Of a stretch of 64,000 bases of DNA, positions 24,230-33,369 are shown piece by piece. Numbering within the stretch: position 1 is the first letter of the stretch; each line of letters starts with the position of its first letter. The position numbers were made by a program, and so were the translations under genes. The stretch is taken from assembly GCA_020634815.1 (NCBI GenBank), contig JACKBA010000013.1:62001-126000 (forward strand), written 5' to 3'. The notes under the pieces are model-generated. The model was not told the DNA's origin. It saw only the letters and a list, made by a program, of their open reading frames with translations, and made no database searches. Source of the stretch: Caldilineaceae bacterium. GTDB taxonomy: Bacteria > Chloroflexota > Anaerolineae > Caldilineales > Caldilineaceae.

Positions 24230-27200
24230 CTATCGCCGGATCGCCGGCAGGTAGAGCCGCGGCCCGTTTCCCGGCGTGACGACGAAGGCCGTCGCCGATG
24301 AGATGCGCGCGTCGGGCTGTTGGTTGCGCACGGCGACGCCGGCCGTCTGCCCGTTGGCGATCAGCGCAGCGCTAATCTGCGCCGTGAGCTGGCTTGCGCT
24401 GACGACTTGCGTGGCCAGCGGCGCGCCATTCCACAGCACCTGGGCATCGGCCGCAAAGTTGCTGCCGGTCACCGTCAGCGTGAAGGCCGGGCCGCCTGCC
24501 TGCGCGCCCGCCGGCGCCAGGCTCGTGATCGCCGGTGTGCGCGCGGCAACGACGAACGACGCGCTGTTCGACGTGAAGCTGCCCGGCGCCGGCGCGCGCG
24601 CTGTGACCGGCAGCAGCCCGCTTGCCGCAACCTGCCCGGCGCCCACCGTGACGCTGAGCGTCTGCGCGTCGACGAAGGTTGTGGGCAGCGCGGCGCCATT
24701 CCACAGCACCGTCGTGCCGCTGATGAAGCCGCTGCCTGTCACCGTCATGGTGAAGGCCGTGCTGCCGGCCACGGCGGAGAAGGGGTCGAGCGTCGCAATC
24801 AGCGGCTGGCTGCCCAGCGCGGCCGGCGCCCACGTGTTGGGCGCATTCCAGCCGGACGCGTGCGGCCAGCGATAGTCATCGCCCTGGAAGGCCACCCAGT
24901 AATGACCGAGCGCCAGCCCGACCATGTGATCCCAGCCGCCGAGCACCGTCTTGTCAATGCGCAGCTCGGCGCTCCACAGGCCGGCGCCCGCGATCATCTG
25001 CGCCTGCAAGCCGCCGGGGCCGGGCGATGCAAAGTTCCCGGCGCCGTCGCCGGCCTCGGTGCTGACGTCGCCATCCTCGCCCACGAAGAAGCCGTAGTCG
25101 TCGGCCTGGGCAGCGGCGGCGCGGCTGTTGTCGACGTCGATGCGCACGCCGGCAAAGGCGCCGGGCACGCTGGCGCCCGCTTGCAGCCCGCTGAAGCAGA
25201 CCCACAGATACTGGTCGCTGCGCATGACGCTGGCCGTGGCCTGGTCGCCGTTGGCATAGGGCGCCAGCGGCAGCGGTGTGGCCGCAGCGTAGCCCGCATC
25301 CTGGCACGCACCGTCCAGCGTGAAGGTTGTGGCCAGCGGGATGCTGAGCGGCGCCACGCTGAAGGGGACCGTCGTGGTGACAGCCTGGCTGTCGGCATCG
25401 GTAACGGAGAGCGCGGCGACGTGCGCGCCGGGCGCCAGCCCCTCGGCCGCCACCATGCCGCCGCTGCCCAGAGCGCGGCCGTCGACCTGCCAGCGCAGTG
25501 CGTCGCCGCTCAGCCCGCCATCCTCGGCGTCGGTGGCCGTGCCTTGCAGCACGGCGGCCGGCCCGGCGGCGAAGGACTCACCGGCGAGCGGGCTGAAGAT
25601 CACCGGCTCCGGCGGGCGGTTCTTGAGCGTGAAGGGTTGCGACAGGGCAATGGCCGTGTGATAGCCGTCGCTGGCCAGCACGCGGATGCGCGCCGTGTTG
25701 GCGCCGCTGCCGTGGAGCGTGCCGACGTCGCTCAGGAGAAGCTGGTTGACCGGGTCGGGCGTGCCGGGCATGTTGGGTGCAATGGTGTGCCAGCTCGCGC
25801 CGCCGTCGTGGCTGTACTGCACGGTGAAGATCAGCCGGTCGTCCTCGTCGGGGTCGCCGGCCGTCCACTGGATCGCCAGCGGCGCGTCGACGACGGCGCC
25901 CGCTGCCGGCAGGTCGACCGTCACCGTGGGCGGGTTGACGCCGGGGGCGACGCTGTCGATGACCGTGCTGTCGGCCAGCAGTTGCACGGTGGCGACGGCG
26001 CCCGTCGGCTCGGCGAAGAGGTCGCTGAAGAGCGCGGCGTCGCTCTCCGTGGTGTGGTCGTCGAGTTCGGTGAGCGTGAGCGTGCGCTCCACCAGCACCG
26101 TGCCGACGCTGTCGAGCAGGCGCAGGCGATAGGTGGCATGGGGCGCGTCGGCGTGGGCCGGGGCGGCCGCGTGCATCGCCGCCTGCTGGCGCGTCGCCGG
26201 CGGAATGGAAGCCGCGGGCAGCAGCAAGATCTGGGCGATGTCGCCGCGGTTGTTGGCCGTATCCACCAGCCCGGCGACAAAGACGTTGTTGCCTGCGTCG
26301 GCGCCGGCGGGTGCAAGCGCGCTGCGGGCGACGGTCAGGAACGAATTGAGCAGCGCCCGCCACGTGTAGTCGCTCACCCAGGAGCGATTGGCGTAGGACA
26401 TGAAGTCGGCCGTGGCGTTGGGGCGGATGGGCTGAAGCGTCGCCGGGTCGAAGCCGTAGTAGCTCGTCGCGCCGGTGGTGGCGATCTGGCAGGGCGGGTA
26501 GGGATAGCTGCCGTCTACGTTGTCGGGGCTGCCGCAGTCGACGTGCTTGCGCCCGTGGTTATGGCCCAGCTCCTGCGCCATGACGCTCCCCTCGCGGATA
26601 CTGTTCCACACCGGCGCCACGGGGTTGGGCGCGTGGTCGGGCAGTTGCACCCACGACTGGTTGCTGACGGTACTGGCATAGCCGGACGCGCCGCCGTTGT
26701 TGGCGTCGGGATGCACCATGCCCATGAAGTGGACGGGCGCGCCGATGTCGTCGCAGGCGTCCGGGTTGAAGGAGAGCTGTGCGCGCAGCCACAGCGAGGT
26801 GATTACCTTGTCGCGATCCGGGATGCCGTTGGTGATGCCCCAGCCATCCTCCAGCTCGTAGGGGCCGTAGCAGGGATAGGGCACCGGCCCCCACCAGCAG
26901 ACCTCCAGCTCCTCGTCCGGCTCCGTGTCGCGATAGACCCACGTGTCGGGCACGGGCCAGCGGCGGTTGAATTGGTTGACCATGGCCCAGAAGTTGGGGT
27001 CGTGCGTCGAGGGCAGCGGCGTGTGCGTGCGCACCGGCACCGTCCACACGCAGACCGGCGGCTGGTTTTGCAGGGTGAGCGTCTGTGCCAGCGCGTTGTC
27101 GGCGCGATTGGGGTCGCTGTGGATCTGGCGCGGGTCGACCTCGACGCGCAGCGTGATGGCGCCGGCAGTCAGCCACGAAGCCGGCAGCACGAAGTACCAG

Positions 27201-28603
27201 CCGTCGCCGAGACGGGCGCGGTCGAAGCCGGCGCCGGTGGCGAGGGCGCGCACGCCATTGGCCGGACGCAACGGCGAACCGGGCAGCGGCGACCCGCCGC
27301 GCGTGCCTGCCAGCCGCACTTCGACGTTGGGCGTGCTCGGCCCGCTGATCTGCGTGGCATAGGCGCGCACGAAGGTTCCCTTGCCGGCCACCAGCGGCGC
27401 CTGGTTGGCCAGGTTTTGGATACCCTGCGTCACCTCCATGCCGTCGAGGCGAAAGTCGCGCAGGATGGCGGTGGCGTTGAGCGGCAGGGTGTAGATACCG
27501 GTGTTGCGCCGGGCAAAGAAGAGCAGGTCGGCGGCAACATAGAGCTTGGCGTCGATCTGGCCCTGGCCGGTGGCGATGGTGTCGGCGCCGGGCGTCGCGG
27601 CATTGTAGGCGCGGCGCTTGACGTCGCCGTTGTTGTTGTTGACGGTGTTGGTGTCGGCCTCGGTCCAGTAGAGGTTGTTGTTGGCCAGCAGCGGGGGGCC
27701 GATGCGCCAGTTTGTCGTACTGCCGTAGAAGAGCGCAGTCGGATCCTGGGCGTTCAGGAAACAGATGGCGAATTGGTTGCAGGAGCGATAGCGGATCTCG
27801 TAGCTGGAGTTGGCGCCGCTGGCGACGCGCTGCACCCAGTAGACGCGGTAATTGCCCAGTGCACCGCCGAGATATTGATAGAGCAAGCCATAGCCGCTGT
27901 TATTGGCGCCGAAAGAGGCAAACAGACTGGGGCTGCCGCAGGGCAACGTGGTGCAGTTGATGCTGATCGACCACACGCCGGCGCTGTCCGTCCAGTAGAC
28001 GGTGGCGCCGACGACCATCACGTCGGTGGGTGACTGGGCAGTGGTGGCGACCGTCTCGACTGCGCCGCTGCCATCCTTCTTGGTGCGGTGGAGCGAGTAG
28101 TCCGGGAAGAAGGAATGCACCCAGTAGAGATAGTCGCCCGCCTCGATCAAGGCCTTGCCGACCATGGGCGTCTGGCCGGCGGTCAGCGTCTTGACCTCCT
28201 GCGGCGTGTACGGTTCGCTCAAGGGCATGCGCTCGATGCGGCTCTGCGAGCTGTCGTAGTAGTAGAGGCCGTCGGCCGCGCTGAGCAGATTCTGGTAGGT
28301 GATACACAGGGCGTAGTCGTTGATCGATTCGAGGGTGCGCTGCACGCCGCCGCCGGCGGGTTTGCGCTTCAATTCGGCAAAGGGGTTGAACTCGTCGGCG
28401 TAGCAGTTGTTGGCCCAGTAGACCAGGCCGGCGCCAACGGCCCACTCTTCCACGTTGTCGGCGGCGAAGGGCGTTGGCGTGTCGGTGGGGGCATCCGGGG
28501 CGGCGCCGGCGCGTTCGGTGGTCGCCAGCGGTGTGAAAACGAGCAACAGCAGGAACAGAAACAGACGGACGGCGCGCAGACTGACGGTACGCTTGTGACA
28601 CAT
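24230..28603 (-). CDS. Secreted propeller/metallopeptidase-like protein with TIG domains
   Basis: 1457 residues, with GGAGGAGG nine bases before ATG 28603 and a signal peptide to about 35. A YWTD/DUF5050-like beta-propeller (about 45-390; VYWANN, YWVHS, YWTD) is followed by GMEVTQGIQNL, a motif shared with the 2370-aa protein, and then a zinc-metallopeptidase-like region. Its core reads QELGHNHGRKH (677-687), with Gln where the family has the first zinc-ligand His; the flanking GxNNGG and DFMSY features remain. Ig-like domains, a CBM9/DOMON-like segment (about 1100-1260) and two IPT/TIG domains (about 1268-1450) follow. The protein ends RLYLPAIRR. It is probably a paralogue of the 2370-aa giant with altered or lost peptidase activity. 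Confidence 0.82.
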   Translation of the reverse strand: MCHKRTVSLRAVRLFLFLLLLVFTPLATTERAGAAPDAPTDTPTPFAADNVEEWAVGAGLVYWANNCYADEFNPFAELKRKPAGGGVQRTLESINDYALCITYQNLLSAADGLYYYDSSQSRIERMPLSEPYTPQEVKTLTAGQTPMVGKALIEAGDYLYWVHSFFPDYSLHRTKKDGSGAVETVATTAQSPTDVMVVGATVYWTDSAGVWSISINCTTLPCGSPSLFASFGANNSGYGLLYQYLGGALGNYRVYWVQRVASGANSSYEIRYRSCNQFAICFLNAQDPTALFYGSTTNWRIGPPLLANNNLYWTEADTNTVNNNNGDVKRRAYNAATPGADTIATGQGQIDAKLYVAADLLFFARRNTGIYTLPLNATAILRDFRLDGMEVTQGIQNLANQAPLVAGKGTFVRAYATQISGPSTPNVEVRLAGTRGGSPLPGSPLRPANGVRALATGAGFDRARLGDGWYFVLPASWLTAGAITLRVEVDPRQIHSDPNRADNALAQTLTLQNQPPVCVWTVPVRTHTPLPSTHDPNFWAMVNQFNRRWPVPDTWVYRDTEPDEELEVCWWGPVPYPCYGPYELEDGWGITNGIPDRDKVITSLWLRAQLSFNPDACDDIGAPVHFMGMVHPDANNGGASGYASTVSNQSWVQLPDHAPNPVAPVWNSIREGSVMAQELGHNHGRKHVDCGSPDNVDGSYPYPPCQIATTGATSYYGFDPATLQPIRPNATADFMSYANRSWVSDYTWRALLNSFLTVARSALAPAGADAGNNVFVAGLVDTANNRGDIAQILLLPAASIPPATRQQAAMHAAAPAHADAPHATYRLRLLDSVGTVLVERTLTLTELDDHTTESDAALFSDLFAEPTGAVATVQLLADSTVIDSVAPGVNPPTVTVDLPAAGAVVDAPLAIQWTAGDPDEDDRLIFTVQYSHDGGASWHTIAPNMPGTPDPVNQLLLSDVGTLHGSGANTARIRVLASDGYHTAIALSQPFTLKNRPPEPVIFSPLAGESFAAGPAAVLQGTATDAEDGGLSGDALRWQVDGRALGSGGMVAAEGLAPGAHVAALSVTDADSQAVTTTVPFSVAPLSIPLATTFTLDGACQDAGYAAATPLPLAPYANGDQATASVMRSDQYLWVCFSGLQAGASVPGAFAGVRIDVDNSRAAAAQADDYGFFVGEDGDVSTEAGDGAGNFASPGPGGLQAQMIAGAGLWSAELRIDKTVLGGWDHMVGLALGHYWVAFQGDDYRWPHASGWNAPNTWAPAALGSQPLIATLDPFSAVAGSTAFTMTVTGSGFISGTTVLWNGAALPTTFVDAQTLSVTVGAGQVAASGLLPVTARAPAPGSFTSNSASFVVAARTPAITSLAPAGAQAGGPAFTLTVTGSNFAADAQVLWNGAPLATQVVSASQLTAQISAALIANGQTAGVAVRNQQPDARISSATAFVVTPGNGPRLYLPAIRR

Positions 28604-29031
28604 GGTCGGTTACCTCCTCCTCCCCCTCCTCCTCGTGCGAGAAGAGGAAGTGTACTGCACTTCGACCGCTTTGCAAATCGGTTTTTTGGGAAGGCTGGTT
28701 GCATCGCAAGGAAGCGGCGAGGTGAGCGGGCGCATGTAGCATCCATCGGACTATGCAAGCGGCCAGGAATAACCATAGCTTTCAACGCAGAGGCGCAAAG
28801 GCGCAAGAATTTGCGGCGAATTGGTTTGTCATCGTTCGTGGCGCCGGTAAGGCATGGCGCCTGGTATGAATTGCTGATGGATGAGAGACGAATTGAGGAA
28901 TTGTTGATGGGGGATTGCTGATTGTTGATGATCGGGAATTCGGGGATGCCGACTGTAGGCTTCGAGTGTGTGGCCCACTACAGTCGGTCTGGTGCGAGTA
29001 TAGCACAGAAGATCGACCAATGGAATAGAAA

Positions 29032-29086
29032 GAGCCGTTTATGGTCCCCCGAAGCCGGGTTTGGGGCCCGGCACCATAAACGGCTC
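29032..29086. repeat. Nested hairpin, 14-bp outer stem
   Basis: GAGCCGTTTATGGT (29032-29045) pairs exactly with 29073-29086. Inside, GCCGGG pairs with CCCGGC. There is no flanking U-tract. Confidence 0.8.
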
Positions 29087-29162
29087 GCAAGTAGGATACT
29101 GCGGATTGGGGGAATTGTCAAAGCGATCTACAAGCGAAAATTTGCGGCGTGTCGCGGAAGGT

Positions 29163-29230
29163 TACGTCCCCGGCACGGGCGGCGACAAACCTGGTAAACC
29201 AATCACATTGCCGCCCGTGCCGGGGACGTA
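29163..29230. repeat. Long perfect hairpin, 21-bp stem
   Basis: 29163-29183 (TACGTCCCCGGCACGGG and onward) is the exact reverse complement of 29210-29230, with a 26-nt loop. Confidence 0.9.
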
Positions 29231-29339
29231 CTGCGCGTCGTCAGGCGCGCACGACGCCACCCGCAGCGCAGCAACCGGCATGGCTGAGAGAGCGGCGTTG
29301 GCTTGCCGTCGGCCGGCGTTAGCTTGTGCGCGGTTCGGC

Positions 29340-29422
29340 TTAGCTTTTGCAGAGCTTTTTAGTGTTCCCGTCGGCTCCGGTAAGCTTTTCCTCAGCTTTT
29401 TAGTGTTCTCGCCGGTCCGCTA
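29340..29422 (+). repeat. 41-bp tandem duplication
   Basis: Two consecutive units share AGCTTTTTAGTGTTC, the second shifted by 41 bp, each followed by CG and a CGG-containing end. More degenerate GCGTT(A/G)GCTTG units precede them. Confidence 0.6.
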
Positions 29423-29692
29423 ATTTGTCCGAGCCGTAAGGGCTTTGCCGTGGCGACAGGCCGGACAGACGCCTGCCATACGCACTGCGCGCCGTTCACT
29501 CATGTGTCTTGGAGAAACTCGGGTTCTTTATTGAAGGATGCGGTTGAGAATAGGATTCGGCAACGGCGTACGGGCCTGGCATGCCAAGCCCACCAGGCGA
29601 ACTATCGCCACCTGGGCATGAAGTTTCATGCCCGTACGATTGCCGGCGTGCATTGCCCTTTGGGTCTTTGTGTTTGGGTTTTCAGACAGGCT

Positions 29693-30832
29693 TTATGCGA
29701 GCGCGACGGTGGCCTCGACGCGCGTGCCCTGGTCCGGCGCGCTGGCGAGGGTGAGCGTGCCGCCGAGCAGCTTGAGCCGTTCGTTCATGCCCGTCAGCCC
29801 GAAGCGCTGCGGCGGGACGTGGTCGGGGTCGAAGCCGCGGCCGGCGTCCTCCACGGCGAGGGTAACGCGGGCGGGGGTGACGGTGAGCGTCATCTGCGCC
29901 GCGTTCGTCGCCGCGTGCTGGACGATGTTGCGGATCGCCTCCTGTGCCACGCGGAAGAGCCCGCTCTCCACCGCGGCGGGCAGCGGGCGGCTGGCGCCGA
30001 TGGCCGAGAAGCCGACGGCCACACCCTGGCGCGCTGTCGTCTCGCTTGCCAGCACGGCCAGCGCCGCGGCCAGCGTGCGCCCCTCCAGCGGCGCCGCGCG
30101 CAGGTCGAGCACCGAGCGCCGCGCCTCGTCGAGGTTGGCGCGCGCCAGGGCCAACGCCTGCTGCACCGCCTTGTGGATGCGCGCGGCGTCGCCTTCCGCT
30201 TCGAGCAGGGCGTCGGCCGTCTCCAATTGCAGGGCAATGGCGGAGAATCCCTGCGCCAGCGTGTCGTGAATCTCGCGCGCCAGGCGGTTGCGCTCGCGTT
30301 CGGCGCCCAGCTCGGCGCTGCGTTCGTAGAGGCGGGCGCGCTCGATGGCAATGCCCAGCATGTCGCCCATGGTGTAGAGCAGGCTCAAATCCTCCGGCGC
30401 CAGTTCGCACCAGTCGGCCGCGGCCACGTTGAGGATGCCGATCTGCTTGCCGTGGGCGTGGAGCGGGACGCTGGCATGAAAGCGCAGACCGTCGGTGCCG
30501 GTCATGTAATTCTTCAGGCGCGAGCAGGTGATGAAGTCGATGTTGGCGGCCTCGGCCAGCGTGCCCTCGAAGTATTGCTCCACGCAGTAGCACCAGCCCT
30601 CCATGCGCTCCGGTTTCTCGGCCAGCGCCGGCGGCAGATTCTGCGCCGCGGCCAGGTAGTGCTCGCCGTTCTCTTCGTTGAGCAGCCAGATCCAGCCGGC
30701 ATGGAGGTCGAGCAGTTCGGCGGCCTTGGCCAGCGCAGCATGCAGCGCCGCGTCCAGGTCGACGCTGCGGTTGAGCGCCTGGGCGACGGCGTTGAGGATG
30801 GTCAGTTCGCGCGTGCCGCGTTCGGGTTGCAT
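29693..30832 (-). CDS. GAF-domain sensor histidine kinase (NarL/DesK type)
   Basis: About 379 residues from ATG 30832; an upstream in-frame ATG at 30874 would run into the inverted repeat. A GAF sensor (about 20-165) has Cys-rich segments such as WCYCVEQYF and DFITCSR. The HisKA_3 dimerisation helix carries the phospho-acceptor His in RLAREIHDTLAQGFS (about 188). The HATPase domain has FRVAQEAIRNIVQHA (N box), VEDAGRGFDP (G1) and GLTGMNERLKLLGG (G2). Kinases of this class phosphorylate LuxR-type regulators, but no regulator gene is adjacent, so it is an orphan. There is no membrane segment, so it should be cytoplasmic and sense a small ligand or redox signal. Confidence 0.88.
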   Translation of the reverse strand: MQPERGTRELTILNAVAQALNRSVDLDAALHAALAKAAELLDLHAGWIWLLNEENGEHYLAAAQNLPPALAEKPERMEGWCYCVEQYFEGTLAEAANIDFITCSRLKNYMTGTDGLRFHASVPLHAHGKQIGILNVAAADWCELAPEDLSLLYTMGDMLGIAIERARLYERSAELGAERERNRLAREIHDTLAQGFSAIALQLETADALLEAEGDAARIHKAVQQALALARANLDEARRSVLDLRAAPLEGRTLAAALAVLASETTARQGVAVGFSAIGASRPLPAAVESGLFRVAQEAIRNIVQHAATNAAQMTLTVTPARVTLAVEDAGRGFDPDHVPPQRFGLTGMNERLKLLGGTLTLASAPDQGTRVEATVALA

Positions 30833-30858
30833 GGAGTCAATCGTCCGTTTGGTTGGCG

Positions 30859-30929
30859 GCCGCGTGCGTCGCACTGGTCAGCAACTGATACCATACGAGC
30901 GATCGTTTGACCAGTGCGACGCACGCGGC
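30859..30929. repeat. Long perfect hairpin, 22-bp stem
   Basis: 30859-30880 (GCCGCGTGCGTCGCACTGG and onward) is the exact reverse complement of 30908-30929, with a 27-nt loop. It sits just upstream of the kinase start. Confidence 0.9.
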
Positions 30930-31002
30930 AACAGACCCGCAAATCTTCTCGCCTTGCATGGTGCCGGAAATATTGAGCCTTATCCTTGTACACAATGCTC
31001 AA

Positions 31003-31031
31003 TTGACGCAATGTGCCCCCTCTGTTATGCT
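31003..31031 (+). promoter_or_regulatory. Promoter of the nucleoside-transport operon
   Basis: TTGACG (31003-31008), a 17-nt spacer and TATGCT (31026-31031). The start would lie near 31038, about 107 nt before the permease ATG. Confidence 0.6.
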
Positions 31032-31144
31032 ACGACGAGTATACAACACAGTGCAATCCCTCTGGATTCCGGCCCTATGTCGCGTAAGGGGTGCATCTCT
31101 GCAATCCTGACCAGCCGGATCCACCATAGACCAAAGTCGTCCAC

Positions 31145-32308
31145 ATGCAACGATTTTTCCGGTCGCCACGTTTTCTCGAGATCGCGCTGCCCATTGCGGC
31201 AGTCCTGATTGCGTTCGCTATCGGCGGCGTGCTGCTTGCGGCGCTCGGCGCCAATCCCTTCGAAGCGTACTGGGTGCTGCTGAGCGGTGCGTTCGGCAGC
31301 GTCAACGGGCTCACCGCCACGCTGACGAAGATGACGCCGCTGCTGCTGGTGGCGCTGGGCATCTGCATCTCCTTCCGCGGCGGCGTGATCAACATCGGCG
31401 GCGAAGGGCAGATCATCATCGGCGCGCTGGCGTCGACGGCGCTGGCACTCTGGCTGCGCGACTTGCCGGGCTGGCTGCTGCTGCCGCTGACGCTGCTCGC
31501 CGGCGCAGTGGGCGGCGCCGTGTGGGGCGGTATCGCCGGCGTGCTCAAGGCGCGGCTCAACGTCAACGAGATCCTCAGCACGGTCATGCTCAACGCCATC
31601 GCCGTGCAGTTGATGAACTTCCTGCTGCGCGGTCCCATGCTCGACCCCGACCAGATTGCGGCGGGCACCAACATCGCGCAGAGTGAGGCGCTGCCGCGCA
31701 GCGTGTGGCTGCTGCGCCTGGCCCCGCCCACGCTGCTCCACGCCGGCGTGATCCTGGCGCTGGTGCTGGCGGTGCTCGTCTATATTTTGCTGTGGCGCAC
31801 GACCATCGGTTACCGCATCCGCACGGTGGGTCTCAACCCGTCGGCGGCGCGCTACGCCGGCATGCCGGTCCCCTTCTACATCGCACTCTCGCTTACGCTG
31901 GCCGGCGCCTTTGCCGGGCTGGCCGGTGCGGTGGAGGTGACGGGCGTCCAGCACCGCATGTTGGAAGGTCTCTCGGGCGGCTACGGCTTTAGCGGCATCG
32001 TGGCGGCGCTCTTTGGCAAGCTGCACCCGCTGGGCGCCATCCCGGCCTCCTTCCTCTTTGGCGGGTTGCTGGTGGGCGCCAACAAGATGCAGCTCACCGT
32101 GCAGGTGCCCAGCGCGCTGATCACGGCGATCAACGGGCTGGTCGTCATGTTCGTGGTGGCGAGCGAGGTCTACGTGCGGCGGGCGCGGCGGCGGGCCGGG
32201 CGCGAGGCGGCCGAGGCCTCGCTGGTGAGCGACACGGATCGGGCATCGGCCGAGGTCACGGCAGGCGAGCCGCAGACCGATAGCGCAACTCCTGGATTGA
32301 AGCTATGA
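31145..32308 (+). CDS. Nucleoside/simple-sugar ABC transporter permease
   Basis: 387 residues, with about 9-10 membrane helices of the BPD_transp_2 (RbsC/YufP-like) type. Recognisable stretches include the RGGVINIGGEGQI motif (about 80), AGVLKARLNVNEILSTVMLN in the cytoplasmic loop that contacts the ATPase, and GFSGIVAALFGKLHPLG near the end. The family pairs with BmpA-type lipoproteins and double-ABC ATPases to import nucleosides. Gene order agrees: a second permease, a BmpA and an ATPase follow, though all are disrupted. Its TGA overlaps the ATG of the next gene (ATGA, 32305-32308), showing translational coupling. Confidence 0.9.
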   Translation: MQRFFRSPRFLEIALPIAAVLIAFAIGGVLLAALGANPFEAYWVLLSGAFGSVNGLTATLTKMTPLLLVALGICISFRGGVINIGGEGQIIIGALASTALALWLRDLPGWLLLPLTLLAGAVGGAVWGGIAGVLKARLNVNEILSTVMLNAIAVQLMNFLLRGPMLDPDQIAAGTNIAQSEALPRSVWLLRLAPPTLLHAGVILALVLAVLVYILLWRTTIGYRIRTVGLNPSAARYAGMPVPFYIALSLTLAGAFAGLAGAVEVTGVQHRMLEGLSGGYGFSGIVAALFGKLHPLGAIPASFLFGGLLVGANKMQLTVQVPSALITAINGLVVMFVVASEVYVRRARRRAGREAAEASLVSDTDRASAEVTAGEPQTDSATPGLKL

Positions 32309-33212
32309 ACGAGTTCCCTGACCACCGCCACCCTTATCGGCATCGCACAGCGGCGGCGTGCGCCTGGCGACCCCTACCTCTTTTGCAGGGCTACGGGCGA
32401 GATGTCGCCCGGCCAGCGGTCGGGCGTCACCTGGGCGTCGAGGGCGTCATGCCCGCGGGCGCGCTTTGCGGCGTACTACGGCGGTCTTCTGGGCGGCGAC
32501 CCGTGGTTGGGCGTGCGCTGGCTGCGCTACGTCGGCGCGCCTAAGGGTTGCTCATGGCGCTTATCAGCGTGACCAGATGCAGGCGGAGCAGGCATCAGCG
32601 GTATCGGGCTGACGCTCGGTTTCGCTGGGCTGAGCAGCCTGCTGCTCAAGGTGCCCGTCGGTCGCCCATCAGCATCGAAGGGTTCCCGGTCCCGCGTATT
32701 CCCGTGCTGGAGCGATATCCCCTCGTCGGCCCCATCCCGTTTGACCATGACGTGCTGGTCTATCTCGCCTATTTGATGGTGCTGGTCAGCATCTTTTTGC
32801 TCAACCGGACGACGTGGGCTGGAAGATTCGTCGGTCGATCAGAATCCCGAGGCATTGATCTGCTGGGCGTGCGCCAATGCGGTGCGCTATGGCACGGTGA
32901 TTCGGCAGCAAGTTGGCCGGGCTGGCTTGAGCCCGCTGAGCATCGGGCTGCTCAACATCTTCCAGTGGAAAACATGACCAACGGCATCGGTCATTGCGGT
33001 GGCGCTGGTCTATTTTTGGCGGTGGCGGCCCGCTGGGCGGCTACGGTGCGCTGCCTTCTCAGCACGGCAGCGCCTGTTTGATGCAGGTGTTGGGCGCTCT
33101 ATTCCGTCCGGACCTGTGGTGATGCTGCCCTACGTGCTGACCATCGTCAGCTGGGCCGGGCGCCGCGATTCGCTGCCCGCAGTGCCGACCGCCGTACGAG
33201 CGCGGGGAGTAA
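32305..33212 (+). pseudogene. Second nucleoside ABC permease, multiply frameshifted
   Basis: Reading across frames gives TTATLIGIA, LGVEGVM, AYYGGLLGGDPWLGV, GISGIGLTL, LLNRTTW, VMLPYVLTIV and a terminal YERGE stop, the expected order of a YufQ-like permease (about 300 aa). There are at least eight small indels, several at homopolymers: an extra C in GAGTTCCCTG (32311-32320), and CCCC and TTTT length changes near 32370-32384. The start overlaps the intact permease. Decay or sequencing error are both possible. Confidence 0.8.
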
Positions 33213-33229
33213 TGGTTTCACACCAGCCA

Positions 33230-33310
33230 GAGGGCGCAGGCGAGTAGCGCAGAGGGAAAGAAGGCGACACTCTGTGATTCTCGGCGGGTCTCTGTGGTTC
33301 AGAACGGTTT
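33230..33310. repeat. Dispersed GCGCAGAGG/CTCTGTGGTTC repeat
   Basis: GTAGCGCAGAGGGAAAG and, facing it, GGGTCTCTGTGGTTCAG are a copy of the repeat also seen at 35050-35157, between operon genes. Confidence 0.6.
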
Positions 33311-33369
33311 CGACTTCTGTTGAGATTGGGTACCATTTTCTGGTTTTACTTGGGGGAGAACAAGAAGCT

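Larger units (their letters stand above)
28604..29692. other. 1.1-kb gene-free region rich in repeats
   Basis: No ORF with a credible start is seen. It contains a dispersed GCAGAGGCGCAAAGGCGC fragment (28781-28805), a nested hairpin (29032-29086), a 21-bp-stem hairpin (29163-29230), degenerate 41-bp tandem units (29293-29420), half of the AGAAACTCGG repeat (29511-29527) and an outward CGTACGGGC/GCCCGTACG pair (29568-29638). Confidence 0.7.

Noticed and set aside
24320..28033. 1237-codon plus-strand open frame
   Set aside because: Antisense shadow of the 1457-aa secreted protein. It is Arg/Gly/His-rich with no ribosome-binding site, and the minus frame has a signal peptide and domains.
29450..30910. 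486-codon plus-strand open frame
   Set aside because: Antisense to the histidine kinase, whose H, N and G boxes are all intact.
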